NCBI GenBank assembly: GCA_947095535.1
Contig: OX352774.1
Span: forward strand, 213,888,965-213,952,964
Reading direction: 5' to 3'
DNA from: Poecilobothrus nobilitatus
Taxonomy: Eukaryota > Arthropoda > Insecta > Diptera > Dolichopodidae
DNA length: 64,000 bases
Part shown: piece after piece, positions 23,178-33,377 of the stretch
Position numbering within the stretch: position 1 is the first letter of the stretch
Layout of the letters: each line of letters opens with the position of its first letter
Made by a program: the position numbers and the translations under genes
Notes under the pieces: generated by a model
Seen by the model: only the letters and a program-made list of their open reading frames with translations
Database searches by the model: none
Told to the model about the DNA's origin: nothing

Positions 23178-23480
23178 TTTGTAAAATTTGGTTGTCCTGG
23201 GCAACAGGTTCGAGATGTTGTCATACCATTTCTCTGTTTAAAAGAAAAGAACTCAGTGTTTATTGAGGCTAGATATCTGAAATTTCGTGAAAAGATATCA
23301 AGTTGTATACTAACAAGTTCTGTAAAATGTAAAATTTGGTTGTGCTAGAGCAGCAGGCTCAGGTAAATTGCACATCTTGGAAGTTAATGAAGCTAGGCTG
23401 ATGAAATCTTATAAAAGATGATAAAGTTTTATGACAATCACATTTGTAAAATGTGGTTGTGTTGGTGTAAATGCAGGTTC
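23178..23480 (+). repeat. Diverged tandem repeat, about 2.5 units of 117-148 bp
   Basis: The motif GTAAAATTTGGTTGTGCTGG, variably conserved, starts at 23181, 23329 and 23446. It is followed in the first and third units by CAGGTTCGAG and in the second by CAGGCTCAG. Between starts, GAGGCTAGATATCTGAAATT matches GAAGCTAGGCTGATGAAATC, and AAGATATCAAGTTGTAT matches AAGATGATAAAGTTTTAT. GGTTCGAGTC in the third unit fits a Pol III B box, but no A box was seen. No open frame spans it. Confidence 0.6.
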
Positions 23481-26400
23481 GAGTCAAAGATTATCAAGTT
23501 TTATGAAAACATCATACATTACGTTAATATATGGTTATCCCATAGTTGACATAATTTACTCTACTGCACTCTTCTTCATTTAATGAAAAATTTCATCTAA
23601 ACATGAAAATTTGTTTGCCTTTAGTAGGAAATTTTATTGTATAAGTCTCAAAAATTCTTAACAGTTATAATTTATGTAATCATTATCTAATTTTAAGGTG
23701 TTATAATTTCAATTAACTTTTCAAGTATCTGAAAAATTGACAGAAATGAAATACTTACGTTCCAATCTTTTTAAGTATGTTATAAGTCAGTAGCCTAGAA
23801 AATGTTTATGACTAAAAAGAATTAAATGATTTAAAAACTACTTTGAACAACAAATCTTCTATGAATTAATTTTTTAATTCATATTTGCTTTTAAATATTT
23901 AATATCCGAAATTCAATTACACATATTATACTATTCTTCATTAAAAAAATAAATTGGATTATCATTTGCAAAGTAATTGAACTTTAAAAAAAAATTTTTT
24001 TTTAGGTTTTGCATAGAAGATCAACTTAAAGGATGAGTAAATCTAATACTAAAAAAAAAAAACTTAACTAATAATAAATTCATATGCAATTACATATTTT
24101 TTCATCCTTGAAACAAAGAAAAAAAGTACCTTTGTACATAATTATAAATAACAACTCTTTAAAACAGGAAATGTATATTTAAACCATTTTTTAATAACTT
24201 TTTAAAAACCACAAAAGTTCTTTTTTTCTTTTATATTTCTGCTCAAATAATTTCCGTCAATATATAAATAATTTGTCTACAAAATTATGTCCTTTTCTTT
24301 GATCCTTAACAAACATATTATATATATATTTACAAACATATTATATATTTATATATATACATATACATATAGAATATAGAATGTATAAAGAATGAAATAA
24401 TTATTTTGCAATTGTTATATGATTTTATAAATGAATTGGATAAGGTTTATTGGCATATGCATTTTACCATATACCATAAACAAAAACAAAATATAATGGT
24501 CTTCATTCTATCTTAAAATTTCAATTTTTTCTACTCTTTTGTATAAATCAATTACAATAAGTACCAAAAATGAGTCAACATATTTTTAATTTTTTGTTCA
24601 ATTTTAACAGTTGTGGGAACAATTGTAACTCTTAAAACCATACAAAAAGTTTTGTTGTAAAAATTATATCTTGTCAAATTGAATACCGAAGACGTTAAAC
24701 ATTCATTCTTCTAAAAGTTCAAAAACATATAAGATCTTCCTCTATATTTACGACGGAAATTATATTAGTAATAATGTCAAAAAGTACAAATTTTAACCTT
24801 TTATTTGAGTGTAATATTTCTTAAAATAGATTTTAAAAAGGGGAAAAAAATTAAATAAAAGTTTAAAAGTGACAATCTATAAATGAAAAAATTTACGGTG
24901 ATCACTCAATTTTATCATTCATAGTACAAAAATGTTAAATTTATAAAAAGAGTTCAAGTTTGACATATTTAAATGTTTTAATAACATATACTTTTGTAAA
25001 ATGTCAGTCAATCAATTAAATTCCCCTATTTTATTTGATACCATTTTAAATTTAATTCTAATGTACAAGTTTATAATATGTAGGTATATAAAAATACATT
25101 TTCAATTTTATATGTATATAATAAAAGTTTGGTAAAAATTTTCTCAAGCATATTCGATATATATAGTATTATACGTAGATATATATATATATATATATAT
25201 ATATGTCGTATTGTTATGTTTTTTTTTATATAAAATGTTAGTAAGCATTGTATGCATCAATAAATTCATGCAGTATTAATTTAATTACGGTACGAACATA
25301 ATATATATATATATTTACATATATATATATACAAATACAATGTTTTAAAAGTAAATAGTTATATCTTATTCTTTTTGTATAACACAAGGGGGTCACGGGG
25401 TTCTATTTATATATCGTGTTTAAAAGTAATTTCAAATGACCAATAATGACACTTGTTTATTAATATAAAAGTATACTTTCCAGACCGACCATATGCTTTT
25501 TTTTTTTTTGTTCTTTAAAAGAGTAGTGTGTCTTTTGTTCTGCCTTTTTTTTTCTTGTGTCTGTATTTATCTTAAAAGGTATTTTTTGGTATTCAAATTG
25601 AAAACTCTTAAAATGAATCCAAATCGCAATACTCAAATAATATATGAACCCGTTACTCAAATAATATATTATTTGTTTTTGTATTTGTATTTTCATTGTA
25701 TTCGTTTTTAAATGTATTTGTATTAAATGAAAAACTGACAAAAAATATAATAAACTAGAAATGAACTGACATGTTAAAGTGATGACTGATAATACATATA
25801 ATTCTGTATCGAGATCTGGTAGAGATTTGGTGATATTGATGAAATCCCAAAATTTTTTATACGAAATTTTAATTTTTCTTTTTTTTTGTCAGTTTTTGAA
25901 GGAAGTTGTTAGAGAATTGATTGATTTATTTATTGCAAAACAAAAAAAAAAAAATAAAACAATAGAAAGCAAAACAAAGTTTAGCTGAAGTTCTAATTGT
26001 TTGTATGAATAATCGTAAAAATTTGCAAATAATAAATAAGAATTAGTTAAGCACTAATTTGTTTGTTTTCACTTCAAAAATCACAAACACGAAAATAACA
26101 TAATATGTAGTTAGAAAAAACATTCTTTAAATCCTGGACAATTTGTTAAAAGTTTTTTTCTTATACGTAGTATTTACTGGTCTTCTTCTTTTAAATTTTC
26201 ATAGATTTTTGCAAAAGAAAAAAGTTGCTTTTAATTTTTGTATAAGTATATATTACCTCCAAAACTATTTTTCTATTAAAATCTTCATTCTTACCTTTTC
26301 CAAAGATATTTATTTAAAGCATTCCAGTAAACCAGTAATTAGGCATCACTACTTATAAGGGAGAGTTGTGTATAATTTCAAATACAGGTATAGAGTAATT

Positions 26401-26850
26401 TTATGGCGATTAGTGTATTATAAGGATTTTTAATTTTTACTTTGCGTAAGTCAGATGTTACAGAAAACTCAATATAAGTTTTAAGACAGAATGTTTAAGA
26501 TATAAAAGAAAAAATATCTTAAGAATTTGGAATTTTGCTGACTAATACTATGATTAATAAATAGATATAAAAAATGTCTTAAAATAATTAATTGATTTTA
26601 ATATTGCAATACTTTAGACGAAACGAAATAAAAATGGTCTGACCAAATAAATGTATATGCATATATATATGTATATAGATCGAGGTCACGACATTATCCT
26701 GAAAAAATTAATTTTGAGTAGACTAAATCTTGAATTTATTATTTTCAAAATCTTTTTGAGATAAAAAAGCTTGAATAGAAAAATCTAAAATTTTATTTTG
26801 AAATTAAGATTTTAGAAAAATTTATACAATACATTTTATATATATATATA
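23481..26850. other. AT-rich non-coding stretch
   Basis: No gene. TA-rich tracts at 24318-24370, (TA)n at 25180-25204 and TATATA blocks at 25302-25330. The ATAATATAT words around 25638-25670 recur locally. Confidence 0.55.
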
Positions 26851-26958
26851 GGGGGCTCGGTGACCTAGTGGGTAAGAGCGTATAAAAATATGCTGCAACC
26901 ACCGAGGGAGTGTGGGTTCGATTCCCACACACGTTATAAGAGTTATTCTCCCTTACGT
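26851..26958 (+). mobile_element. tRNA-derived SINE, copy 2 (3' truncated)
   Basis: Starts GGGGGCTCGGTGACCTAGTG and keeps the hairpin GCGTATAAAAATATGC and a perfect B box GGTTCGATTCCC (26915-26926) in a T-arm-like GTGTGGG/CCCACAC stem. It also keeps the TTATTCTCCCTTACG part of the body. Homology with the other copies stops there, so the 3' body (ACAGCC onward) is missing. A minisatellite follows at once. Confidence 0.88.
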
Positions 26959-26968
26959 GACGTGTTGT

Positions 26969-27043
26969 TGGAATATGTATGTAAAAATTGGAATAATGTA
27001 ATTTGTAAATTGGAAATATGTATTTTTAATTGGAATATGTAAT
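26969..27043 (+). repeat. Minisatellite, 20-21-bp unit, about 3.7 copies
   Basis: Units starting TTGGAATATGTA or near variants begin at 26969, 26989, 27010 and 27030, ending at TTGGAGC (27044). It lies where the missing 3' body of SINE copy 2 would be expected. Confidence 0.75.
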
Positions 27044-27052
27044 TTGGAGCGA

Positions 27053-27241
27053 TAGTTGCAGTTAGAGTTGGTTACGAAATGGGAATTTCAATACATTTGC
27101 GGCGTCTGCCAAAAAAATTTTAAATCCTTTGTTATTGAAATATTTGGTTATATAAAAAAATTATGAAAATTAATTTTAGAGTTCAGAACAAAATGGGGAT
27201 TAATAATACTTTGAGGGCGGCTCTTCCCATTATTTTAAATT
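27053..27241 (+). repeat. Dispersed repeat family 1, locus 2
   Basis: AGAGTTGGTTACGAAATGGG (27060-27079) and, about 116 bp on, AGAGTTCAGAACAAAATGGG are two diverged cores. Each is followed by a run ending in a GGCG-rich bit (TTTGCGGCGTCTGCC, TTTGAGGGCGGCTCTTCCC). The same layout occurs at 13.9-14.2 kb and, inverted, at 29.0 kb. Confidence 0.55.
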
Positions 27242-28547
27242 AGTTTTGTCTATGTATATCTTTTTTTTTTTACTTTATCTTCTTGAATTCTGGTTTTCAA
27301 GAACATTTTTTTTCTAGATTTTTGTTTTCTATAGATTTTGATTTTCAAGAGGATAACCCGTACAATAAGTAATTAATATTAAACAAAGTATAAAGAATGT
27401 ATGAAAGTGTGAAACTTTAATAAAAAGTTTAAACAAAAAGTATATGTGCAAATTTTTCCGAATGCAAATGAATAAATTGTTTTTGTTATAACCTTTACAT
27501 ATTGGTATAAGTTAAATTTGTTTTGGGCTAATAAAATTCTGTAATTCAATAAATAACTTGTAAAATTTTATTTTTTTTTTAATCAATTAAAAATATCTGA
27601 CTTAAGAAGTTTATTCAGTTGGAAAGAGTTCGTTAGTATATAAAAGCTTTGAAAATTCTAAAAGAGTTTTAATAAGTAAATATAATTTTGTTTTAATGAT
27701 ATGATATTGACTCTGATGTTTATTAATTTTACAAAAGAAGTTGTCCCATTATTTTCATGCATATTTTTTTTTTAATGTGTTAATTAATTATTTGGTCTGT
27801 AGCATTTTGTTTTAATTTAATTAATTTTTTTAATCTTCGATTTAATCTTAAACTATTGAACAATGATTATTAAAGTATTTTTTAAGGTTAAAAAGGTTAA
27901 CTAAAAGGTCAGTCAGCAATCTCAAAATCCTTTACAACCAGTAAAAGTGATTGTTTCGTGGCGATGACGGTTTTCCTTTGGACGAATCGAAAATAATACT
28001 TATACTAGTGTTCGTTTCTATGTATATTTAGGTGTTCTTCACCATGTTCAGCAGAATATTTCTTAATATTATTTAATTTCTTTAATATAATTTGACTAAA
28101 ACACGAATGATTTGTGTAAGAATGGTCAGAGAGCAAACAACTTTACATGTTCCATTAGAATTTTTTTTATTGAATAGAAAAAGAAAACAAATGCTGTGCT
28201 ATGTATGAAAATCAATATAAATTACAAAACTGAAAGAAAAATTTTTATTCATAAAATTTTTTTTCTAGATAAAAAAAAAAATAAGTGTACAAAAGAAAAC
28301 AAAATAAGAATCTATCTAAATACTCTCTTGGGAAACATTTAATTTGAGTTGAAATATGAAGCATATCAAGAACTTTGATAGTTTTGTATTCAATTCGTTT
28401 TTTTTTTTTTTTTTCTTGTAACATTTTTCTCTTCAAGACATTTTAAAAGTAAATTTTATGGCGCTACGAAATAGTTTCGAAACAAAAAATAAAATAATTT
28501 CAAGAGAAAATGTTAGGTTTTTTTTTTCGAATTTATTTAATTTTTTT
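27242..28547. other. AT-rich non-coding stretch
   Basis: No gene recognised. A 16-T run at about 28399-28414 lies inside a low-complexity open frame that is not credible. Confidence 0.55.
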
Positions 28548-28704
28548 GCCACATAAATCTAAACAGGAAATTGCACCGCCTTTCCTGTTCAGGCGTGGCT
28601 GTAAATGTTGTAAGGAGGAATAACTCATACGACGTGTGTGGGATTCGAACCCACACTCCCTCGGTGTTTGCAGCGAATCTTACCCACTAGGCCACCGAGG
28701 CCCC
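28548..28704 (-). mobile_element. tRNA-derived SINE, copy 3 (reverse, small deletion)
   Basis: On the minus strand it starts GGGGCCTCGGTGGCCTAGTG (28704 downward). It keeps the B box (28640-28652) in a perfect GTGTGGG/CCCACAC stem, and the body with GCCTGAACAGGAAAGGCGGTG, ending in TTTATGTGGC followed by an A-run. About ten bases of the anticodon-like hairpin are deleted (GTAAGATTCGCTG where other copies have GTAAGAGCGTATAAAATACGCTG). Confidence 0.9.
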
Positions 28705-28974
28705 ATTTATTTTATTTTTAATGTTAATAATTTTGTCGAACTTTATTTCGTAATGAAATAAATTCAATTGAACTCAAACTTTAAACTTATTTAATTTTTA
28801 TTTTTTGACTGTCAAATAACTTCTAAAAATTAAAATTGAAATAAAGTAAAAGATTAAATTGATTTCAAAACTTTAAAATTAAGCGATTAAATCAAAATTT
28901 AACTATTAAATTCCCTCTAGTTTAGAATCTGGAATATACAAGAGTATATTAAATGCATATTGTACAAAAAGCAA
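28705..28974. other. AT-rich spacer
   Basis: Short A/T-rich spacer between SINE copy 3 and a family 1 repeat. Nothing recognised. Confidence 0.55.
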
Positions 28975-29145
28975 AATAACTCTAATTTTGTATCCAACTT
29001 TAACATTTTTCTTAATTATTTTTGTTACATGCACATTTTAACAACTTTAAACGAGTACGATTACCAAATTCGACCCCAAACTCCCGCTAAACGTATTATT
29101 AAATCCTGATTTTGTATCCATTTTTAAAATCGTTTCTAATTATTT
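28975..29145 (-). repeat. Dispersed repeat family 1, locus 3 (reverse)
   Basis: Minus-strand cores GGATACAAAATCAGGATTTA (about 29092-29112) and GTTGGATACAAAATTAGAG (about 28979-28998), 115 bp apart. Between them lie GTTTAGCGGGAGTTTGG and AAAATGTGCATGTAAC. It is the best-preserved counterpart of the 13.9-14.2 kb locus. Confidence 0.65.
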
Positions 29146-30396
29146 TTTTTTTTTTTTTTGTCGAATTTATTTCATTTTTAAGTTATCGAATTTATTTCGT
29201 AGCGCCACATTTTATATAATTTTTTCTAATACAAGCTTTTCTTTCTTGGTAGAAAATTATTTTTTGAAGTAGAAAATAATTGTAACTAAATACGATATGT
29301 AACTATGTATGTATTTCGATTTATTTTGTCAAAGTATAAAATATTTGGTACTTGGATACAATTGTCATTTTGGTCTTTATTAGTTATCTTAAACTTTTAT
29401 GATATTTCTATTTGCTCCATTAGTACTTTAATGTTACAGAATTTATCCCTTATTCACAATCATGATGTTATTCACTTTTAAGGTGGTTCAATGATTCCAA
29501 AATTTTATGAAAATTTAAATTAATATTATACCACAGACTATATTAACTATAGTTAAACTGTATTAACTTATAGTATTTATATTAACTTATGTAGCTATAG
29601 TTAATAGAGTTTGTGTTTGTACTTAGAAATAATAATAAAAAATTTTTTATTAGTATGTAGTTGCAAAAAAATAAGACCGGACATATATTATATGTATATG
29701 ATGGAGTAATGAGAGAGTATATAGATAAAAAACAAAGAATGGGTTAAGATTTTAAAAATAAATACCATGTGTATGCAACAGAAAAAGATATATATGATCC
29801 TAAATTAGGAATAAATATGGAAAGAATCGCATAAAATTATATTGTAAGACAATCTTCAAGATATAAAATAGATTAGCTTGGGCTATATTATATCTATATA
29901 ATATGTTTAGGTACTTAAGTTAAGTTAAGTTAAATGAAAAACATTTGATATTTAAAATCATTGGTCTTAACAACTTATAGAATTGTTAGAACTGTTCTTT
30001 CTAAAAACACAATCTTTTATTTTAACGTCCAAAATTTTATTTAGTACACTTTTTACATATTTAAAGAAAAGGAAAAATTTTATTTCATGATAAGAGTCAG
30101 TGAATTGAAATCTATATAACAGTTTTGATGCTTTTGTATGATAACTTCAATATTTAGTAAGTATTTAAAATAATGACTACAACTATTTAATTCTTATAAA
30201 TAAAAGGATAAAGATTATTATGACCTTCTAGATACCGTAAATAGTGTACCGACCAAATTTTCATGCGCCGCCCTCTGTATTAATACCAGAAAAGTAACAA
30301 CTAGAAATACTGATCAGATTTTGAAAAAAAAAGATGAAATTTCTTAGATCAAAAATCAGATTATTGGACTACCATTTGTCAGTGAGGTTTACACTT
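29146..30396. other. AT-rich stretch with a small foldback
   Basis: Contains an imperfect inverted repeat: ACTATATTAACTATAG (29537-29552) against CTATAGTTAATAGAGT (29595-29610), 15 of 16 paired. Between the arms, TATTAACTTAT occurs twice. No gene recognised. Confidence 0.55.
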
Positions 30397-30576
30397 TTCT
30401 TACTTTCATTGAAGAAAATTTTATTTTAAATGAAGAATTTTAACTTCAGTAATATGTAATTTTTTAATTAATTTGTATTACAAATGTCTTCACTTAAACC
30501 AAAAATATAGTCAGTTAAAATAAAAATATCTTCACTTAAAGCAAAAATGTCTACAGTTAAAGTGAACATTTTTGTA
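30397..30576. repeat. Repeat family 3, locus 1: inverted mini-tandem arrays
   Basis: Plus-oriented motifs (TTGAAGAAAATTTTATTTTA, AATGAAGAATTTTAACTT) at about 30409-30455 face minus-oriented motifs (CTTCACTTAAACCAAAAATA, CTTCACTTAAAGCAAAAATG, CAGTTAAAGTGAACATTTTT) at about 30488-30575. The right side is a tandem array with a unit near 28 bp. The same motif in the same arrangement occurs at 42.2-42.5 kb. Confidence 0.5.
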
Positions 30577-32179
30577 CATTATCACTCGTAATATAAAATT
30601 ATACAAAATATTTAAAAATATAATAAATAGAATTGTATTAATTATAATTTAAATAACTAATAATTTTATATTTGATATAAAGTCAAGTATGCGGTCAAGT
30701 ATAACATACATATATATGTATAGTAATTTCAGTGTAAAATTCTTGATATCAGTTCTATGAAGAATATTCCTTACATGTTTCGACTATACACAAAATTTGC
30801 GCACGGTCCTATTGTGTCCCAAAATAAATTTTTAGTTTTATTTAAAAAAAAAAAACAAAATACAATAAATATAGTATGTATGTAGTTAAAATTAACCACA
30901 AAGTATTTATTTTAAATTAAAAAAAAATATAAAAAATTTGGGTTGATTATGAATCAGTCATATTTGGTTTGACGCGTGTCTACTTACACACTAAATTGTT
31001 AGAATTTTTTTATTTTATTTGCATTTTTTTACATTTTTAGAATTTATTATAATTGTATCTATATTTAAATATTTACAGATACTTACTTATAGTTAATAAT
31101 TTGTTTAAATTTTACCCATAAATATTTTTTAATGTTTTTTTTTTTTTTGTTACTTACACCTTAGAAACTTAATAAGAGGTAATAAAATTTTATTTATTAT
31201 ACTTAAGTGCATATTTTTTAAAGCTTAATACTTAGAGAAGTACTTCTACTTATAAAGCACTTAAAAAACTGTTATTAAAAATATAATTTAAAAATTTTTT
31301 TATTAATGTAAAATAATGAAAGTATATAATGTATTAAGTTTTTTTTAGTCAATAATATAAAATAAGTGAATACTTAAATTCTTAAGAAAATAAAAAATGT
31401 AAGAAATTTTTATAAATTAATTTTCATTTTAAAATTAAATTTAAAATTCTCAAAAAAAAAAAATCATAGGTTTGATTTTTAGGCTTTACGTTGCTTCGTT
31501 ACTGATAGTCGGATACAATATAAAATAATGGTAATTTTTAACGTGATAAAAAAAAAATTTGATAAAAAAAATTTTTATTGCACAATATAAAATGTGTTGA
31601 AAATTGCAATTTTATGTGCTAAATTTATTTTAATTTTCATTTATTTTAACAAAAATATTATTTAAACTTGGTTTAATTAAATTAATTTATTCGAAAAATA
31701 TATAAGAAATGTTGTAGGTTATTTGATTACAACACGTGCAACTTCAATTTTAAAAAATAATAAAATTCTTGAAAATTTTTGGCTTGTAATAAAAATAAAG
31801 TCAAATGTAATATTTATATAGTCAAAATACTTTGAACAAATTCCTATCTATAAATAGAACAGATTCCTACGTCTACCTTAATAGGTAAAATTTTAATTTC
31901 AGTTCAATGTTATTGTTGCTTATCATTTATAATATATTTTAAATTATTCAGGTGTATTAATTGGCTCTAGAAAATCAGTCCCAAGAGAATTTTATCGGAA
32001 AATGAAATCTGAAAATATTCCTTAAAGTTTGGGAACAATTAGCGTGATTAAAAAAATTACAGGAATTTTAACCCTTGCAGAAAATTGGCCAAAAAAAATG
32101 AGCAAAAACAAAAATACTTTTTTATTAAAATATGTATACATATATACGTATAGTTATATATAAAAAAAAAAAAAAATGA
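30577..32179. other. AT-rich non-coding stretch
   Basis: No gene. Extremely A/T-rich from 31000 to 31800. Nothing recognised. Confidence 0.55.
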
Positions 32180-32365
32180 AGGGATTTTAAAGTTTGTTAC
32201 AATATCAAAGTTTTAATAATATGTTTTATTGCAGGGAAACACCGGCGAGCGATAGCCTCTACTTTTTTGAATTCTTTGTTGTTTACATCTATAATTATAT
32301 ACTTAAATGAGATAATTTGAGGGTTATTATGTAGTTGCTTGTAAAATCCGGTGTTAATTTATTAT
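32180..32365 (+). repeat. Dispersed repeat family 1, locus 4 (diverged)
   Basis: AGTTTGTTACAATATCAAAG followed by TTTTAATAATATG, then, about 143 bp downstream, GTTGCTTGTAAAATCCGGTG. The intervening GC-richer patch (CACCGGCGAGCG) sits where other loci have the GCGGG or GGGCGGC element. Confidence 0.45.
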
Positions 32366-32929
32366 TTGCTAATTAGTTACTTATATATAATTATTTTTCA
32401 GACAACTTTTCTCACTCGACATTGTGAAGTTAACCCATACAAATTATTTGTTTTGCATACATAATTCAATAACAAAGCATTCAAAATAGTTCTAGGTAAC
32501 TTAATGTAGCTTTGGAGGATATTATGTCACCCCTCAAAAATTTGACTACATATGGTATTTTACGAAAACTAAATATTCCTTTATAGCAAAAGTTTACTGT
32601 CCGTGAAATTTTTACATAAATAAGTATAATTAGGTATACTTAGTTAATACGAGTAAAAAAATAATTTGTAAAAATTGTAATAAAGATAATTTAACTATAT
32701 AACAATAAGTATGAACATAGTAATAAAGTCTAAACTGTGAAATTGGCGGATATTTTAGATTTTTACAGTCTAATTAAGTATTACCAATTATATTATTACA
32801 ATCTAAAGTTTCAAATAAACTGGAATTTAGCAAATTTGGTTTTATTATAGTTACAGATCACCTTCTATTACTATTTTCCTGTGAATGAATACATTTTATG
32901 CTTAAAAGGTTTATGTTATCAAATTATTA
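32366..32929. other. AT-rich spacer between family 1 loci
   Basis: No gene. TATGTCACCCCTC near 32523 may be another family 1 scrap, too short to call. Confidence 0.5.
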
Positions 32930-33377
32930 TGGCCGCCCTCATATAATCCTCACCAATTAATTTTTTTTATAATATATGTAGTTATAACTACATACATACT
33001 TATTTTGGAAAAAGCTTAAAGCGCTGATTTTGTAATCAAATATATAAAAGTGAACTATAAGTTTTCATTAACCTAATTATTAAAACCCTGATTTTGTATC
33101 CTAAATATATATGTCGTTTATTTTTAGCAAAAATATTTTCCAAAAAGTTTTTCCATACAAGCGGTGATTATGTATGGAACTACAATAATTACATACTTAT
33201 TTTGGAAAAGCTTAAAGCGCTGATTTTGTAACGAAATATAAAAAATTTAACTATTAGAAAGCTTTCATAAACCAAATTATTAAAACCCAGATTTTCAATC
33301 CTAAATATATATATATATATATATTCTTTATTTGTAGCAAAAACATTTTCCAAAAAAGTTTTTCCATACAAGCGGAG
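32930..33377 (-). repeat. Dispersed repeat family 1, locus 5, with a 197-bp tandem duplication
   Basis: Begins with GGCCGCCCTCATATAATCC, the reverse of the GAGGGCGGC edge seen at 27.2 kb. Two head-to-tail copies follow, 32995-33191 and 33192-33377, offset 197 bp. Each contains TTAAAGCGCTGATTTTGTAA, then TTATTAAAACCC-GATTTT, a TA-rich stretch and TTCCAAAAAGTTTTTCC. The first copy ends with an exact inverted repeat TTCCATACA/TGTATGGAA (33151-33159, 33171-33179). The second keeps only its left half. Divergence between copies is small, so the duplication is younger than the other loci. Confidence 0.75.
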
